Assembly (NCBI RefSeq): GCF_000067045.1
Contig: NC_010125.1
Location: 3,450,001 to 3,514,000, forward strand
Direction of reading: 5' to 3'
Source: Gluconacetobacter diazotrophicus PA1 5
Lineage (GTDB): Bacteria > Pseudomonadota > Alphaproteobacteria > Acetobacterales > Acetobacteraceae
DNA length: 64,000 nucleotides
Shown here piece after piece: positions 36,081 through 47,164 of the stretch. Numbering within the stretch: position 1 is the first letter of the stretch; each line of letters begins with the position of its first letter. A program made the position numbers and the translations under genes. Under the pieces are notes generated by a model. It worked only from the letters and a program-made list of their open reading frames with translations, searched no databases and was not told the DNA's origin.

Positions 36081-37100
36081 TCAGAACGGCTCGTCGAGCC
36101 TCTTGGCCAGGTCTTCGATATTTTCCGGCGGCCAGGCCGGCACATTCATACCAAGGGACAGCCCCATTGAAGTCAGGACTTCCTTGATCTCGTTCAGCGA
36201 CTTGCGACCGAAGTTCGGAGTGCGCAGCATCTCCTGCTCGGTCTTCTGCACCAGGTCGCCGATATAGACGATGTTGTCGTTCTTCAGGCAGTTCGCGCTG
36301 CGGACCGACAGTTCCAGTTCGTCGACCTTGCGCAGCAGGTTCCGGTTGAACGGCAGGTCGTCCTGCGGCTCTTCGGTCCTGACCGGACGCGGCTCGTCGA
36401 AATTGATGAACAGCTGCAGTTGGTCCTGCAGGATACGCGCGGCCAGGGCCACCGCATCCTCGGGCGTCACCGCGCCGTTGGTTTCCACCGTCAGCAGCAG
36501 CCGGTCATAATCGGTCACCTGGCCCACGCGGGTCGGCTCGACCTTGTAGGACACGCGACGCACCGGCGAATAGATGGCATCGACCGGAATCAGGCCGATC
36601 GGCGCGTCCTCGGGACGGTTCGCCGCCGCCGGGACGTAGCCCTTGCCCAGGTTCACGGTGAATTCCATGCCGAACTTCACGCCCTCGTCCAGCGTGCAGA
36701 TCACCAGGTCGGGATTCATGACTTCGATATCATGCCCGGTCTGGATCTGGCCCGCCCGCACTTCACCCGGCCCGGTGGCCGTCAGCACCATGCGCTTCGG
36801 CCCCTCGCCATGCATCCGCAGGGCAAGCTGCTTGACGTTCAGCACGATGTCGGTGACGTCCTCGCGGACGCCGGCCACGGACGAGAACTCGTGCAGGACG
36901 CCGTCGATCTGGATCGCCGTCACCGCCGCGCCCTGCAGCGAGGACAGCAGCACGCGCCGGATGGCGTTGCCGAGCGTCATGCCGAAGCCGCGCTCCAGCG
37001 GCTCCGCCACCACGGTCGCCGTGCGTAACGGCTCTCCGCCCGGCTCGACTTCCAGCTTCTCCGGCTTGATCAGAGATTGCCAGTTTTTCTGGAGGACCAA
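36081..37100 (-). CDS. rpoA: DNA-directed RNA polymerase subunit alpha
   Basis: RpoA, 339 residues. The N-terminal domain that dimerises and nucleates core assembly includes [22 protein letters not shown] and [17 protein letters not shown]. The C-terminal domain that binds UP elements and activators contains [29 protein letters not shown] and MGLSLGM. The two domains are joined by an acidic/Pro linker (about 235-255). It belongs to the alpha operon between rpsK (121 nt upstream) and rplQ. Nothing is missing or unusual. Confidence 0.98.
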   Translation of the reverse strand: MVLQKNWQSLIKPEKLEVEPGGEPLRTATVVAEPLERGFGMTLGNAIRRVLLSSLQGAAVTAIQIDGVLHEFSSVAGVREDVTDIVLNVKQLALRMHGEGPKRMVLTATGPGEVRAGQIQTGHDIEVMNPDLVICTLDEGVKFGMEFTVNLGKGYVPAAANRPEDAPIGLIPVDAIYSPVRRVSYKVEPTRVGQVTDYDRLLLTVETNGAVTPEDAVALAARILQDQLQLFINFDEPRPVRTEEPQDDLPFNRNLLRKVDELELSVRSANCLKNDNIVYIGDLVQKTEQEMLRTPNFGRKSLNEIKEVLTSMGLSLGMNVPAWPPENIEDLAKRLDEPF

Positions 37101-37221
37101 GGTGATGGCCTTTCAAAACTGATCTGCACCAAGGCAGACGGCACCCGCGTAACCGGGCGCCCGGATGACAATCAACCCCGTCCGCGACAGCGCGGACGGA
37201 AAACGAACTCGGACCCGGAGA

Positions 37222-37614
37222 TCAGACGCGACGACGCTTGCGCGGGCGGCAGCCGTTGTGCGGCACCGGCGTCATGTCGCGGATCGAGGTGATCGAGAAG
37301 CCGACGGCCTGCAGGGCACGCAGCGCGCTCTCACGCCCCGACCCCGGACCGGACACCTCGATCTCCAGCGTCTCCATCCCATGCTCGCGCGCCTTGCGCC
37401 CGGCGTCCTCGGCCGCGACCTGGGCCGCGTACGGGGTCGACTTGCGCGAACCCTTGAAGCCCTGGGCACCAGCGGAAGACCACGCGATCGCATTGCCCTG
37501 CGCGTCGGAGATCGTGATCATCGTGTTGTTGAAGGTGGAGAGCACATGCGCCACCCCCGAGATAATGTTCTTCCGCTCTTTCTTGCGAATACGCGGAGCA
37601 GCAGCCTTCGCCAT
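37222..37614 (-). CDS. rpsK: 30S ribosomal protein S11
   Basis: S11, 130 residues, a platform protein near the 3' end of 16S rRNA. Family segments [46 protein letters not shown] and the basic end [11 protein letters not shown] are all present. The gene lies between rpsM (90 nt upstream) and rpoA in the alpha operon. Confidence 0.98.
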   Translation of the reverse strand: MAKAAAPRIRKKERKNIISGVAHVLSTFNNTMITISDAQGNAIAWSSAGAQGFKGSRKSTPYAAQVAAEDAGRKAREHGMETLEIEVSGPGSGRESALRALQAVGFSITSIRDMTPVPHNGCRPRKRRRV

Positions 37615-37704
37615 AGTCTTCCTGGTCCTGTCTGTTCAAAGACGCGGCCCGCGCCCGGTACCGCGAGGGCACCCGACACGGGCCGCGAATGCGGCGAAAG
37701 CCGC

Positions 37705-38082
37705 TTAGCGGGTAGCCTTCTTCTTGCCGGCGATCGCAACGGCCTTGCCCTTGCGGGTGCGGGCGTTGGTGTGGGTCCGCTGACCACGAACCGGCAGGCC
37801 GCGACGATGGCGCAGGCCGCGGTAGCAGCCCAGGTCCATCAGACGCTTGATGTTCATCGCGACTTCGCGACGCAGATCGCCTTCGACCCGATACTCGCTG
37901 TCGATCAGTTCGCGGATCTTAAGGATCTCGTCGTCGGACAGCTCGTTGACCCGGCGCTCGGCCGGGATCTCGAGACGACGGCAGATTTCCTCAGCCTTCG
38001 TCTCGCCGATGCCATAGATATAACGCAGGCCAATCGTCACCCGCTTGTTGGTTGGGATGTTCACGCCGGCAATACGCGCCAC
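37705..38082 (-). CDS. rpsM: 30S ribosomal protein S13
   Basis: S13, 125 residues, head protein contacting the P-site tRNA and forming the B1 bridges. It begins [19 protein letters not shown], with [14 protein letters not shown], and the rRNA-binding end [18 protein letters not shown]. It is the first gene of the alpha operon; a 226-bp spacer separates it from adk and may hold a promoter. rpmJ, often near here, is not found in the spacer. Confidence 0.98.
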   Translation of the reverse strand: MARIAGVNIPTNKRVTIGLRYIYGIGETKAEEICRRLEIPAERRVNELSDDEILKIRELIDSEYRVEGDLRREVAMNIKRLMDLGCYRGLRHRRGLPVRGQRTHTNARTRKGKAVAIAGKKKATR

Positions 38083-38262
38083 GCCACTTACTCCTCGTCC
38101 ACCCGCATCGCACGGGCCCTAAAGATCGTCGCCGGGGCTTTTCCACACCACCGGCCATGCCGGAGCGTCGTGAACGTGCCGGCACCGCCGGTCAACCCCA
38201 TCATCAATCGGATTCGTTTTCTCGGCACTCCGTATCCCATGACACGGGAGCCGATACCTTGA

Positions 38263-38287
38263 GGGCGCGCAATATACCCGCGCGCCC
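38263..38287. terminator. Perfect GC hairpin after adk
   Basis: An 8-bp perfect stem GGGCGCGC / GCGCGCCC with a 9-nt AT-containing loop lies about 20 nt after the adk stop. No U-tract follows on the minus strand, so it may slow transcription or protect mRNA ends rather than terminate between the spc and alpha operons. Confidence 0.4.
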
Positions 38288-38308
38288 TTTGGAGTCAATG
38301 AATAACGA

Positions 38309-38968
38309 TCACTTCTTCGTGATCGCATCCATGATTTCGAACACCTTCGCCGTCACCGTGTCGATATCCGCCATGCCATCGATCCGGCGCAGCAGCCCCT
38401 CGGCCTCGTAGTAAGGCAGGATCGGGGCCGTCTGCTTGCGATAGGCCACCAGGCGGGCCGCGACGGTCTCACGCCGGTCGTCCTCGCGGCGCACGAAGCT
38501 GTGGCCGCCGCAGACGTCGCAGGTGCCCTCCACCTTGGGCTTCTTGAACAGGTCGTTATATCCCGCTCCGCAGGTCGCGCAGGTGAAACGCCCGGCGATC
38601 CGGTCCGCCAGCGCCTCCTCGTCGACTTCCAGAAACAGGACAACGTCGATTCGGGCTCCGCGACGCTTCAGCATCGAATCGAGCGCTACCGCCTGCCCCT
38701 GGGTCCGCGGGAATCCGTCCAGAATGAATCCCTTGGCGCAATCGGGCTGCGCGATCCGGGATTCGAGCATGGCGACGATGACGTCATCGGGCACCAGTTG
38801 CCCGGCATCCATCAGCGCCCTGGCCTGCTTGCCGATCGCGCTTTCCGCCGCGACCTCGGCCCGCAGCATGTCGCCGGTCGAGATCTGCGCAATTCCATAC
38901 CGGGCTTCCAGCCGCTTGGACTGGGTGCCCTTGCCGGCCCCGGGGGGGCCAAGAAAGATGACGTTCAC
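38309..38968 (-). CDS. adk: Adenylate kinase
   Basis: Adk, 219 residues, interconverts ATP + AMP and 2 ADP. The P-loop [10 protein letters not shown] is at the N-terminus, STGDMLR and GFPRTQGQA are the AMP-site motifs, and the LID domain carries a Cys4 zinc site (CATC...CDVC), marking the long zinc-type LID. The start overlaps the secY stop by ATGA. A secY-adk pairing in the spc operon is the usual bacterial arrangement. Confidence 0.97.
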   Translation of the reverse strand: MNVIFLGPPGAGKGTQSKRLEARYGIAQISTGDMLRAEVAAESAIGKQARALMDAGQLVPDDVIVAMLESRIAQPDCAKGFILDGFPRTQGQAVALDSMLKRRGARIDVVLFLEVDEEALADRIAGRFTCATCGAGYNDLFKKPKVEGTCDVCGGHSFVRREDDRRETVAARLVAYRKQTAPILPYYEAEGLLRRIDGMADIDTVTAKVFEIMDAITKK

Positions 38969-40311
38969 CGCGCCCTGCCTTTCCCACGGGCCTTGCGCAT
39001 CAGGCCCTGATACTGGTGCGCCACCAGGTGCGACTGGATCTGCGTCACCGTGTCGATGGTGACCGACACGATGATGATCAGGCTGGTGCCGCCGAAATAG
39101 AACGGGACATTATAGTGGCTGATCAGGATCTGCGGCAGCAGGCACACCGCGACCAGATAGGCGGCGCCGATGCTGGTCAGCCGCGTCAGGATCCGGTCGA
39201 AATAGGCCGCCGTGTTCGCTCCGGGACGGATGCCGGGGATGAAGCCCCCCTGCTTGCGCAGGTTGTCCGCGGTTTCCTGCGGATTGAAGGTCACCGCGGC
39301 GTAGAAATACGAGAAGAAGATGATCATTCCCGCATAGAACAGCATGTACAGCGGCTGCCCCTGCCCCAGTTCCTGCCCCAGGAACGACAGCCAGCCCGGC
39401 ATGGACGCATTGTTCATGAAGCCGGCGATCGTCACCGGGATCAGCAGCACCGACGACGCGAAGATCGGCGGAATCACCCCGGCCGTATTCACCTTCAGCG
39501 GCATGTGCGTCGAGTCGCCGCCATAGATGCGCTGGCCGACCTGCCGCTTGGGATACTGGATCACCACGCGGCGCTGCGCCTGTTCCATGAAGACGATGAA
39601 GGCGATCGTGATCGCGGCCAGGACCAGGAAGACCAGCACGAAGAACGGCGACAGCGCGCCCGTGTAGCCAAGCTGAAACAGGCTGGCCAGGGCATGGGGC
39701 AGGTTGGCGACGATACCGGCGAAGATGATCAGCGAAATGCCGTTCCCGACCCCGCGCGAGGTGATCTGCTCACCCAGCCACATCAGGAACATCGTGCCGC
39801 CCAGCAGCGTCACCACGCACGAGACGATGAAGAACATGCCCGGCGCCACCACCGCGGCCCCGGCGGCGCTGTGCATGTTCTCGAGCCCCACGGCAATGCC
39901 GTAGGCCTGGAACAGCGCGATCAGGACCGTCAGGTAGCGGGTATATTCATTCAGCTTGCGCCGTCCCGCCTCGCCTTCCTTCTTCAGGTTTTCCAGCGAG
40001 GGAAGCGCCGCCGACATCAGCTGCACGATGATCGAGGCGCTGATATAGGGCATGATGTTCAGCGCGAACACGGTCATACGCCCCAGCGCACCGCCGGTGA
40101 ACATGTCGAACATGCCCAGGATGCCGCCCTGGTGGCGGGCCAGAAGCTGGCCCATGACCGTGGCATCGACACCGGGAACGGGAATGTAGGTTCCCAGACG
40201 GTAGACGATCAGCGCCCCGAGGGTGAACCAGATTCGCTTCTTCAGTTCCGTTGCGTTGGCAAAGGAACTGAAATTCATATTGGCAGCCAGCTGCTCGGCC
40301 GCGGAGGCCAT
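38965..40311 (-). CDS. secY: Protein translocase subunit SecY
   Basis: SecY, 448 residues, ten-helix channel of the Sec translocon. It starts with a cytosolic helix ([28 protein letters not shown]) and shows [32 protein letters not shown] and [15 protein letters not shown] at the C-terminal end. The gene follows rplO after an unusually long 198-bp spacer with a strong hairpin, and overlaps adk. Confidence 0.97.
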   Translation of the reverse strand: MASAAEQLAANMNFSSFANATELKKRIWFTLGALIVYRLGTYIPVPGVDATVMGQLLARHQGGILGMFDMFTGGALGRMTVFALNIMPYISASIIVQLMSAALPSLENLKKEGEAGRRKLNEYTRYLTVLIALFQAYGIAVGLENMHSAAGAAVVAPGMFFIVSCVVTLLGGTMFLMWLGEQITSRGVGNGISLIIFAGIVANLPHALASLFQLGYTGALSPFFVLVFLVLAAITIAFIVFMEQAQRRVVIQYPKRQVGQRIYGGDSTHMPLKVNTAGVIPPIFASSVLLIPVTIAGFMNNASMPGWLSFLGQELGQGQPLYMLFYAGMIIFFSYFYAAVTFNPQETADNLRKQGGFIPGIRPGANTAAYFDRILTRLTSIGAAYLVAVCLLPQILISHYNVPFYFGGTSLIIIVSVTIDTVTQIQSHLVAHQYQGLMRKARGKGRAR

Positions 40312-40461
40312 GCGCCCGTCCTTTCACAACAACAGCGCCACCGCACGAAACGGGACGCTGTCATGACACATCAGCAAAGAGTGTAGGGTGTCGCCTCGGT
40401 CCGGCGCAAGAGACAAGGCCGGAGAGGACACCCAAGGGGCGGCAATATCCCGATCGGAAGG

Positions 40462-40482
40462 GGGGCGCCGGACCGGCGCCCC
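40462..40482. other. Strong GC hairpin between rplO and secY
   Basis: GGGGCGCC / GGCGCCCC with a 5-nt GGACC loop lies about 28 nt after the rplO stop, with no U-tract. It sits in the longest gap of the spc operon and may be an RNA-processing or attenuation element that sets secY expression against the ribosomal genes. Confidence 0.4.
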
Positions 40483-40509
40483 ACCCCGAATCGTGTTCCG
40501 CCGCAGCCC

Positions 40510-40998
40510 TCAGGCCGGAGCCTGGGCCTCGTCGCGCGCCGCCTTGGTCCGGACGCTGCCGCCGGCCTTCTCGACCGCGGCAACGGCGGTCGCGGACGCG
40601 CCGGAGACCTCGATGGTCACCGCGCGGGCCAGCTCGCCCTTCGCCAGCAGGCGGACGCCCGCGAACTTGCCCGACCCGACCAGGCCGGCCGTGCGCAGCA
40701 CGTCCTCGGTCACCACGGTGCCGGCATCGATCTTGCCGTCCGCGATGGCCTTGTCCAGCGCGCCCAGGTTCACCGGAGCATATTCCTTGCGGAAGATGTT
40801 CTTGAAGCCGCGCTTCGGCAGACGGCGATACAGCGGAAGCTGACCACCCTCGAAGCCGTTGAGGGACACGCCCTCACGCGCCTTCTGGCCCTTCACGCCC
40901 TTGCCCGACGTCTTGCCCTTGCCGGACCCGATGCCGCGACCCAGACGCTTCTTGCGATAGCGGGAGCCCGCGTTATCGCGCAGTTCGTTCAGGTTCAT
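40510..40998 (-). CDS. rplO: 50S ribosomal protein L15
   Basis: L15, 162 residues (144 in E. coli; the extra residues are an Ala/Lys C-terminal tail). It begins [20 protein letters not shown], followed by [22 protein letters not shown] and [17 protein letters not shown]. It is a late-assembly large-subunit protein. Only 1 nt separates it from rpmD. Confidence 0.97.
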   Translation of the reverse strand: MNLNELRDNAGSRYRKKRLGRGIGSGKGKTSGKGVKGQKAREGVSLNGFEGGQLPLYRRLPKRGFKNIFRKEYAPVNLGALDKAIADGKIDAGTVVTEDVLRTAGLVGSGKFAGVRLLAKGELARAVTIEVSGASATAVAAVEKAGGSVRTKAARDEAQAPA

Positions 40999-40999
40999 T

Positions 41000-41185
41000 T
41001 CAACCCTCCACCTTCACGAGGTGGGACACCTTGGTGATCATGCCGCGAACCGAAGGAGTATCCTCCAGTTCCCGGGTGCGGCCGATCTTGTTCAGGCCCA
41101 GCCCGACCAGCGTCGCCTGCTGACCCGGCTTGCGACCGTTGCCCGAGGCCACCTGGGTGACCCGGATCGTCTTGGCCTCAGACAT
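41000..41185 (-). CDS. rpmD: 50S ribosomal protein L30
   Basis: L30, 61 residues, with [33 protein letters not shown] and the end [13 protein letters not shown], all standard. The ATG at 41185 lies inside the 3' end of rpsE (8-base overlap), so translation is probably coupled to S5. The same frame stays open upstream, but only as an out-of-frame reading of rpsE. Confidence 0.95.
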   Translation of the reverse strand: MSEAKTIRVTQVASGNGRKPGQQATLVGLGLNKIGRTRELEDTPSVRGMITKVSHLVKVEG

Positions 41186-41756
41186 CGGCGGCGGCCTCCC
41201 CGGTTCCGGCCACGTCGCGGCGGCCCAGAATGTCCGACACCTTCTTGCCACGGCGGTTGGCCACCGTGCGCGGGCTGGCGCAACGCTCCAGCGCGGCGAA
41301 GGTCGCCTTGACCATGTTATGCGGGTTGCGGGTCCCCAGGGACTTCGCGACCACGTCATTGATGCCCAGGCTCTCGAACACCGCGCGCATCGGGCCGCCC
41401 GCGATGATGCCCGTGCCGGCATCGGCCGAACGCAGCACCACCTTGCCGGCGCCGAAATGACCGGCGACGTCGTGATGGAGGGTACGGCCCTCCTTCATCG
41501 GGACGCGGATCATCGCGCGCTTGGCGCGGTCGGTCGCCTTGCGGATTGCCTCGGGCACCTCGCGGGCCTTGCCGGCGCCATAGCCGACGCGACCCTTCTG
41601 GTCCCCCACCACGACCAGCGCGGCGAAAGCAAAGCGACGGCCGCCCTTCACGACCTTCGCAACACGGTTGATCGTGACCAGCTTGTCGACGAGATCGTCG
41701 CCTTCGCGCTCACGATCGCGGCCACCCCGGCCGCCTTCTCTCGGTTCACGTGCCAT
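41178..41756 (-). CDS. rpsE: 30S ribosomal protein S5
   Basis: S5, 192 residues, involved in decoding fidelity and mRNA helicase activity at the entry site. The N-terminal domain has [27 protein letters not shown] and [20 protein letters not shown]; the C-terminal domain has [21 protein letters not shown] Gly/Arg-rich N-terminal extension explains the length above the E. coli 167. It overlaps rpmD. Confidence 0.97.
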   Translation of the reverse strand: MAREPREGGRGGRDREREGDDLVDKLVTINRVAKVVKGGRRFAFAALVVVGDQKGRVGYGAGKAREVPEAIRKATDRAKRAMIRVPMKEGRTLHHDVAGHFGAGKVVLRSADAGTGIIAGGPMRAVFESLGINDVVAKSLGTRNPHNMVKATFAALERCASPRTVANRRGKKVSDILGRRDVAGTGEAAADV

Positions 41757-41771
41757 TGCGTGCCCCTTTCC

Positions 41772-42134
41772 TTAGAAGGCGAGACCGCCCTCGCGGGCAG
41801 CCTCCGCCAGGGCCTTGATACGCCCATGATACATATACGAACCGCGGTCGAAGACGACCAGCGACACACCCGCCGCCACCGCGCGCTCGGCAACCAGCTT
41901 GCCGACCGCGACAGCCGCGTCGGAATCCGCGCCGGTCTTCAACTGCTCGCGCAGCGCCTTGTCCAGGCTCGAAGCGGCGGCAAGCGTACGCCCGGCGACA
42001 TCGTCGATCACCTGGGCATAGATGTTCTTGCCTGACCGGAACACGGACAGGCGCGGACGCCCGCCGCCCTTGCGGCGAAGCTGGAAGCGCAGACGCTGAC
42101 GCCGACGCTCCCGCAGATCCTGCTGCGTGCTCAT
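41772..42134 (-). CDS. rplR: 50S ribosomal protein L18
   Basis: L18, 120 residues, binds 5S rRNA together with L5. [28 protein letters not shown], and [26 protein letters not shown] match the family. Its ATG shares one base with the rplF stop (TAATG). Confidence 0.97.
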   Translation of the reverse strand: MSTQQDLRERRRQRLRFQLRRKGGGRPRLSVFRSGKNIYAQVIDDVAGRTLAAASSLDKALREQLKTGADSDAAVAVGKLVAERAVAAGVSLVVFDRGSYMYHGRIKALAEAAREGGLAF

Positions 42135-42667
42135 TACTTCTTCTTGCCTTCCTTGCGACGGATGGTCTCCGTGTCGTAACGGACGCCCTTGCCCTTGTAG
42201 GGCTCGGGCTTGCGGAAGCTGCGGATGTCCAGAGCGACCTGACCGACCCGCTGCTTGTCCACGCCCTCGACCACGATGGCGGTCGGGCGCGGCGTCGTGA
42301 TCTTGATGCCCGCGGGGATCGCATAGACGATGTCATGCGAATAACCGAGGTTCATGACAAGGTTGCTGCCCTGGACCGCGGCACGATAGCCGGTGCCGGT
42401 CACTTCGAGGGTCTTGGAGAAGCCCTCGGACACACCCTTGACCATGCTGGCCACCAGGGCCCGCGTCGTGCCCCACATCATCCGCGCCGGGGCGGCGGTG
42501 CCGACCGGACGGACCGAGACCTTGTTGTCGGCGATCTCGGCTTCGATGTGCTGCGACAGCGGCAGCTTCAGCTCGCCCAGCTTGCCCTTGGCCACGAAGA
42601 TGCCATCGACGATGGACACCTGGACGCCCGACGGAACCTCGACGGGATATTTGCCTACACGCGACAT
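42134..42667 (-). CDS. rplF: 50S ribosomal protein L6
   Basis: L6, 177 residues from the ATG at 42667 ([15 protein letters not shown]). The two related beta domains include [23 protein letters not shown] sequence, [21 protein letters not shown] and [15 protein letters not shown] at the end, which contacts the sarcin-ricin loop area. The open frame upstream of 42667 is an out-of-frame reading of rpsH and is not used. Confidence 0.96.
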   Translation of the reverse strand: MSRVGKYPVEVPSGVQVSIVDGIFVAKGKLGELKLPLSQHIEAEIADNKVSVRPVGTAAPARMMWGTTRALVASMVKGVSEGFSKTLEVTGTGYRAAVQGSNLVMNLGYSHDIVYAIPAGIKITTPRPTAIVVEGVDKQRVGQVALDIRSFRKPEPYKGKGVRYDTETIRRKEGKKK

Positions 42668-42677
42668 GTATCCCTCC

Positions 42678-43076
42678 TCAGAACACGCGGCAGAGGACCT
42701 CGCCGCCAACATTGGCAGCGCGGGCTTCCGCATCGGACAGGACGCCACGGGGCGTGGACAGGATCGACACGCCGAGACCGGCATAGACCCGCGGCAGTTC
42801 CTTGATCTTCGAGTAGACCCGGCGCCCGGGCTTCGACACCCGGTGGATCTCCTTGATGACCGGCTCGCCATCCAGATATTTCAGCTCGATACGAAGCTGG
42901 GCCACGCCCTTGCGCAGGTCTTCCTGCGCATAGCCGCGGATATAGCCTTCGCGGCGCAGGGCCTCGAGCACATTCGCGCGCAGCTTCGACGCCGGCGCGA
43001 CACAGGCCGCATGACGCGCACGCTGCGCGTTGCGGATCCGGGTGAGCATATCACCCAACGGATCAGAAAGTGACAT
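42678..43076 (-). CDS. rpsH: 30S ribosomal protein S8
   Basis: S8, 132 residues, a primary 16S rRNA binder that in E. coli also represses the spc mRNA. It begins [40 protein letters not shown] and the C-terminal [20 protein letters not shown] are characteristic. Spacing to rpsN is 12 nt. Confidence 0.97.
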   Translation of the reverse strand: MSLSDPLGDMLTRIRNAQRARHAACVAPASKLRANVLEALRREGYIRGYAQEDLRKGVAQLRIELKYLDGEPVIKEIHRVSKPGRRVYSKIKELPRVYAGLGVSILSTPRGVLSDAEARAANVGGEVLCRVF

Positions 43077-43088
43077 CGTTTCCCGCCC

Positions 43089-43394
43089 TTACCAGCTCGA
43101 CTTGACCATGCCCGGGATCTGACCGCTGGAGGCCAGGTCGCGCAGAGCCACGCGGCAAAGTTCGAACTTCCTGTAGTTGGCGCGGGCGCGCCCGGTCAGC
43201 TTGCACCGCAGGCGCACGCGAACGCGCGATCCATTGCGGGGAAGCTCTGCGAGTTTCATGGATGCCTCGAACCGATCCTCGACCGGAAGCGTCCGGTCCA
43301 TGATGATGTTCTTGAGCGCAATCCGCTTAGCCTTGTCCCGGCCTGCCATGCGCGCACGCTTGGCATTCCGGTTAACGGCGGAGATCTTGGCCAT
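43089..43394 (-). CDS. rpsN: 30S ribosomal protein S14
   Basis: S14 of the long zinc-free type, 101 residues, with [20 protein letters not shown] at the N-terminus and [20 protein letters not shown]. The CxxC pairs of the zinc form are absent. The ATG at 43394 is the family start; further upstream codons are not conserved. It follows rplE after 104 nt. Confidence 0.97.
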   Translation of the reverse strand: MAKISAVNRNAKRARMAGRDKAKRIALKNIIMDRTLPVEDRFEASMKLAELPRNGSRVRVRLRCKLTGRARANYRKFELCRVALRDLASSGQIPGMVKSSW

Positions 43395-43498
43395 GCCTTG
43401 TTCTACCCTCCGGAACCTGTCGGGCCATCCCGACGGTTTTCCAAACAACGTGTCTAATAGGTCTTCTGACCTCTGGGCGGAAGCCCCAATCGCCGCAA

Positions 43499-44068
43499 TC
43501 AGGCGGCGAAGGGCAGATCAAACGCCTTCAGAAGAGCCTTCGCTTCCGCATCCGTCTTCGCGCTGGTGACGAAGATGATGTCCATCCCACGGATATCGTC
43601 GACCTTGTCGTACTCGATTTCCGGGAAGATGATCTGCTCCTTCAGGCCCATGGCGAAGTTGCCACGGCCGTCGAAGCCCTTGTTGCCGGGCAGGCCGCGG
43701 AAATCGCGGACGCGCGGCAGCGCGATGGTCACCAGACGGTCCAGGAATTCGTACATCCGGGCGCGACGCAGCGTCACCTTGCAGCCGATCGGCAGGCCGG
43801 CACGGATCTTGAAGCCGGCGATCGCCTTCTTCGCAACCGTCTTGACCGGCTTCTGGCCCGAGATCAGCGTCATTTCGCCAAGGGCGGCATCCAGCTTCTT
43901 CTGGTCGCCCGCGGCTTCACCCACGCCCATGTTGATGACGATCTTCTCGAGATGCGGAACCTGCATCACGTTCTTGTAACCGAACTCCTCGCGCAGCTTC
44001 GCGCGCAGTTCGTCCTGAAAACGCTTCTGCAGACGCGGCACCGAGCGGGTCTCTTGCACTTCAGACAT
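43499..44068 (-). CDS. rplE: 50S ribosomal protein L5
   Basis: L5, 189 residues, 5S rRNA binder that contacts the P-site tRNA. Key segments are [77 protein letters not shown] and [18 protein letters not shown]. The ATG at 44068 gives the usual N-terminus with a short acidic extension; the longer open frame overlaps rplX and is rejected. Confidence 0.96.
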   Translation of the reverse strand: MSEVQETRSVPRLQKRFQDELRAKLREEFGYKNVMQVPHLEKIVINMGVGEAAGDQKKLDAALGEMTLISGQKPVKTVAKKAIAGFKIRAGLPIGCKVTLRRARMYEFLDRLVTIALPRVRDFRGLPGNKGFDGRGNFAMGLKEQIIFPEIEYDKVDDIRGMDIIFVTSAKTDAEAKALLKAFDLPFAA

Positions 44069-44078
44069 CCCCGCCTCC

Positions 44079-44399
44079 TCAGCCTTCGACGACTTCGCCG
44101 GTCGCCTTGGCGACGCGGACCTTGCGGCCATCTTCCAGGATACGGAAACCGACGCGCGTCGGCTTGCCGCTCTTGGGATCGACCAGCTTCAGGTTCGACA
44201 GATGGATCGGCATCTCCTTTTCGATGATGCCGCCCTGCTCACCCATGCGGTTCGGACGCGTATGGCGCTTGGCCACCGCGACGCCACGGACAACCGCCTT
44301 GTTGTCATCGGGCCGAACCGACAGCACTTCACCACGGCTGCCCTTCGACGAACCCGTGATCACGACGACCTGGTCGCCCTTCTTGATACGCGCAGCCAT
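44079..44399 (-). CDS. rplX: 50S ribosomal protein L24
   Basis: L24, 106 residues, an assembly initiator of the large subunit. The KOW motif [21 protein letters not shown] is at the N-terminus, and [20 protein letters not shown] at the end. The ATG at 44399 shares a base with the rplN stop (TGATG). Confidence 0.96.
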   Translation of the reverse strand: MAARIKKGDQVVVITGSSKGSRGEVLSVRPDDNKAVVRGVAVAKRHTRPNRMGEQGGIIEKEMPIHLSNLKLVDPKSGKPTRVGFRILEDGRKVRVAKATGEVVEG

Positions 44400-44767
44400 C
44401 ACAGCACCTCCGGTGCCAGCGAAATGATCTTCATGAACTTGCGCGCGCGCAGTTCACGGACGACCGGGCCAAAGATACGGGTGCCGATCGGTTCCTGCTG
44501 CTTGTTGATCAGGACGGCGGCGTTCCGGTCGAAGCGGATGGCGCTGCCATCGGCGCGGCGCACCGGGTAGGAGGTACGCACGATCACCGCCTGGTGAACG
44601 TCGCCCTTCTTGACCTTGCCGCGGGGGATCGCTTCCTTGACGGACACGACGATCACGTCGCCGACCGAGGCGGTCTTCCGCTTGGAACCGCCCAGCACCT
44701 TGATGCACTGCACCTGACGCGCACCCGAATTATCGGCGACGTCCAGGTTGGTCTCGGGATGGATCAT
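44399..44767 (-). CDS. rplN: 50S ribosomal protein L14
   Basis: L14, 122 residues, located at the intersubunit face. It begins [20 protein letters not shown] and contains [39 protein letters not shown] and [11 protein letters not shown], all standard. It is translationally linked to rplX. Confidence 0.97.
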   Translation of the reverse strand: MIHPETNLDVADNSGARQVQCIKVLGGSKRKTASVGDVIVVSVKEAIPRGKVKKGDVHQAVIVRTSYPVRRADGSAIRFDRNAAVLINKQQEPIGTRIFGPVVRELRARKFMKIISLAPEVL

Positions 44768-44781
44768 AGCCTATGCCCTTC

Positions 44782-45060
44782 TTACGCCTGCGCGCCGGAC
44801 GCGACGTCGGCGGCGCCCAGCGGGGCACCATTCCGTACGACCACGGTCCAGGTCTTGCGCTTGGAGATCGGCTTGCATTCTTCAATGCGCACCATGTCCC
44901 CAATCTTGCACTCGTTCAGTTCATCATGCGCCGCATACTTCTTGGAGCGCCGGATGAACTTCTTATACAGCGGATGGATGACCCGACGATCGACAAGGAC
45001 GGTGACCGTCTTGTCCATCTTGTCGCTGGTCACCCGTCCGGTCAGGACGCGCCTCGGCAT
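44782..45060 (-). CDS. rpsQ: 30S ribosomal protein S17
   Basis: S17, 92 residues from the ATG at 45060 ([19 protein letters not shown]). The OB-fold shows [19 protein letters not shown] and [19 protein letters not shown]. The C-terminal eight residues are an extra tail. The open frame reaches further upstream into rpmC, but the family start is at 45060. Confidence 0.97.
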   Translation of the reverse strand: MPRRVLTGRVTSDKMDKTVTVLVDRRVIHPLYKKFIRRSKKYAAHDELNECKIGDMVRIEECKPISKRKTWTVVVRNGAPLGAADVASGAQA

Positions 45061-45073
45061 CGCCCGTCTCCCT

Positions 45074-45313
45074 TCAGGACTTCGCGGCCGGCGCACCCGC
45101 GCCGACGGCATTCTTCTTCAGCGCCTGGGACGCTATCGTCTTCACGCGGGCGATCTCGCGACGCACCGTGCGAACACGCGCCTGTCCCTCATTCTGGCCG
45201 GTCGCGCGCTGGAACCGCAGGTTGAACTGCTCGCGCTTCAGGTCGATGAGAAGCGCCTCCAGTTCTTCAGCGGTCTTGGCACGCAGATCGGCCGGCTTTG
45301 TTGCCTTTGCCAT
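45074..45313 (-). CDS. rpmC: 50S ribosomal protein L29
   Basis: L29, 79 residues, two-helix protein at the tunnel exit and part of the binding site for trigger factor and [26 protein letters not shown] sequence and [15 protein letters not shown] are typical. It is longer than E. coli L29 (63) because of added residues at both ends. One base separates it from rplP. Confidence 0.95.
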   Translation of the reverse strand: MAKATKPADLRAKTAEELEALLIDLKREQFNLRFQRATGQNEGQARVRTVRREIARVKTIASQALKKNAVGAGAPAAKS

Positions 45314-45314
45314 C

Positions 45315-45731
45315 TCACGCCTCTCCGATGCGGGTCACGAACTTGGTCTTGATCGGCAGCTTCGCAGCACCAAGGGCCAGCGCCTGACGCGCCAGCTCCG
45401 GCGGAACACCTTCGATCTCGAACAGGATACGACCCGGCTTGACACGGGCTACCCAGTATTCCGGCGACCCCTTGCCGGAGCCCATACGCACTTCGGCGGG
45501 CTTTGTCGAGACCGGAAGATCGGGAAAGATCCGAATCCAGACGCGACCGGCACGTTTCATCGCGCGGGTAATGGCCCGGCGAGAGGCCTCGATCTGCCGG
45601 GCGGTCACCCGCTCCGGCTCCAGGGCCTTCAGGCCGAACGCACCGAAATTCAGTGTCGTTCCGCCTTTCGCCAGCCCATGAATGCGGCCCTTGTGGGCCT
45701 TGCGGTACTTTGTCCGCTTGGGAGAAAGCAT
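45315..45731 (-). CDS. rplP: 50S ribosomal protein L16
   Basis: L16, 138 residues, at the A-site side of the peptidyl-transferase centre. It begins [64 protein letters not shown] and [11 protein letters not shown] are canonical, including the conserved Arg of RMGSGKG that is hydroxylated in some bacteria. Confidence 0.97.
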   Translation of the reverse strand: MLSPKRTKYRKAHKGRIHGLAKGGTTLNFGAFGLKALEPERVTARQIEASRRAITRAMKRAGRVWIRIFPDLPVSTKPAEVRMGSGKGSPEYWVARVKPGRILFEIEGVPPELARQALALGAAKLPIKTKFVTRIGEA

Positions 45732-45787
45732 TGTTCTAAATCCTCACGCGCCGCCTGGCGCCCTTCTCGGTCCTAAGTCCCGCCAGC

Positions 45788-46465
45788 TTAGCGCTGCGGG
45801 GCCTGCTCGGCGGCGCGACGATCCTGCGCCAGCGGGTCGTGGGCAAGGATCTCGCCCTTGAAGATCCAGACCTTCACACCGCAGGTGCCATAGGTGGTCT
45901 TCGCCGTGGCCACGCCGTAATCGATGTCCGCACGCAGCGTGTGCAGCGGCACCCGACCCTCGCGATACCATTCGACGCGCGCGATCTCGGCGCCGCCCAG
46001 ACGGCCGCCGCAATTGATCCGGATGCCCTGGGCGCCCAGACGCATCGCGGACTGCACGGCGCGCTTCATCGCACGGCGGAAGGCCACGCGGCGCTCCAGC
46101 TGCTGGGCGATGTTTTCGGCAACCAGGGTCGCGTCGATCTCGGGCTTGCGGATCTCGACGATGTTCAGCGCAACGTCGGTCTTCGCCATGCGGGTCAGAT
46201 CCTTGCGCAGGACGTCGATGTCCTGGCCCTTCTTGCCGATCACGACACCCGGGCGGGCGGCGTAGATCGTCACGCGGGGCTTCTTCGCCGGACGTTCGAT
46301 CACCACGCGGGACACGCCGGCACCCGACAGCTTGCGGCGCAGGTGCGCGCGCAGCTTCAGGTCGTCGTGCAGCAGGCGCGAATAGTCGGCGCCGGCATAC
46401 CAGCGGCTGTCCCAGGTGCGGTTGATGCCGAGCCGCAGCCCGATCGGATTGACTTTATGTCCCAT
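45788..46465 (-). CDS. rpsC: 30S ribosomal protein S3
   Basis: S3, 225 residues, forms the mRNA entry tunnel with S4 and S5. It starts [21 protein letters not shown], has a KH domain with [18 protein letters not shown], and a C-terminal domain with [34 protein letters not shown] sequence. The last residues are Ala/Gln-rich. It is 2 nt from rplV. Confidence 0.97.
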   Translation of the reverse strand: MGHKVNPIGLRLGINRTWDSRWYAGADYSRLLHDDLKLRAHLRRKLSGAGVSRVVIERPAKKPRVTIYAARPGVVIGKKGQDIDVLRKDLTRMAKTDVALNIVEIRKPEIDATLVAENIAQQLERRVAFRRAMKRAVQSAMRLGAQGIRINCGGRLGGAEIARVEWYREGRVPLHTLRADIDYGVATAKTTYGTCGVKVWIFKGEILAHDPLAQDRRAAEQAPQR

Positions 46466-46467
46466 GA

Positions 46468-46872
46468 TCAGGCCGCCTTCTGCTCGGTTGTCTCAGCCTC
46501 TGCCGCACGCTCGGCCACGACGATCTTCAGATGGCTGAAGAACTTCTCGATGCGCGACGAACGGCCACGGCCACGCGCGTGGAAGCGGCGCATGACGATC
46601 GACTTGCCGACCTCGGCCCGGACGACGACCAGCTGGTCGACGTCGAGCTGATGGTTGTTCTCGGCGTTGGCGATCGCGCTCTCCAGCGTCTTCCTGACGT
46701 CCTGGGCAATCCGGCGCTTCGAGAACGTCAGGATCGCCACCGCCTGCGACGCGGGCTTGTTGCGGATCAGGCCGGCGACCAGGTTCAGTTTGCGCGGGCT
46801 AACGCGGATGTTCCGCGTCAGGGCCTGCGCCTCGGTCTCCGCAAGCGTGCGGGGATGCTTAGGCTTGCTCAT
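46468..46872 (-). CDS. rplV: 50S ribosomal protein L22
   Basis: L22, 134 residues, its long beta-hairpin lining the exit tunnel. [36 protein letters not shown] and the tunnel loop [14 protein letters not shown] are clear. It has N- and C-terminal extensions relative to E. coli (110). The tunnel loop has no insertion of the macrolide-resistance kind. Confidence 0.97.
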   Translation of the reverse strand: MSKPKHPRTLAETEAQALTRNIRVSPRKLNLVAGLIRNKPASQAVAILTFSKRRIAQDVRKTLESAIANAENNHQLDVDQLVVVRAEVGKSIVMRRFHARGRGRSSRIEKFFSHLKIVVAERAAEAETTEQKAA

Positions 46873-46873
46873 A

Positions 46874-47152
46874 TCAGCCCCGCTTCGCCTTCTTGTCCGA
46901 GGAATGACCGGTGAAGGTCCGCGTCGGCGAGAACTCGCCGAACTTATGACCCACCATGTTTTCCGACACCTGAACGGGCAGGAACTTGTGCCCGTTATAG
47001 ACGCCGAACGTCAGACCGACGAACTGCGGCAGGATTGTCGAACGACGCGACCAGATCTTGATCACCTCGCTACGGCCCGACGCGCGCGACGCATCGGCTT
47101 TGTTCAGTAGATACCCGTCCACGAACGGGCCCTTCCAGACGGAACGTGCCAT
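46874..47152 (-). CDS. rpsS: 30S ribosomal protein S19
   Basis: S19, 92 residues, pairs with S13 in the 30S head. [39 protein letters not shown] and [20 protein letters not shown] are all standard. It lies 1 nt upstream of rplV and 12 nt after rplB. Confidence 0.98.
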
Positions 47153-47164
47153 CTTCTTTGCCCC

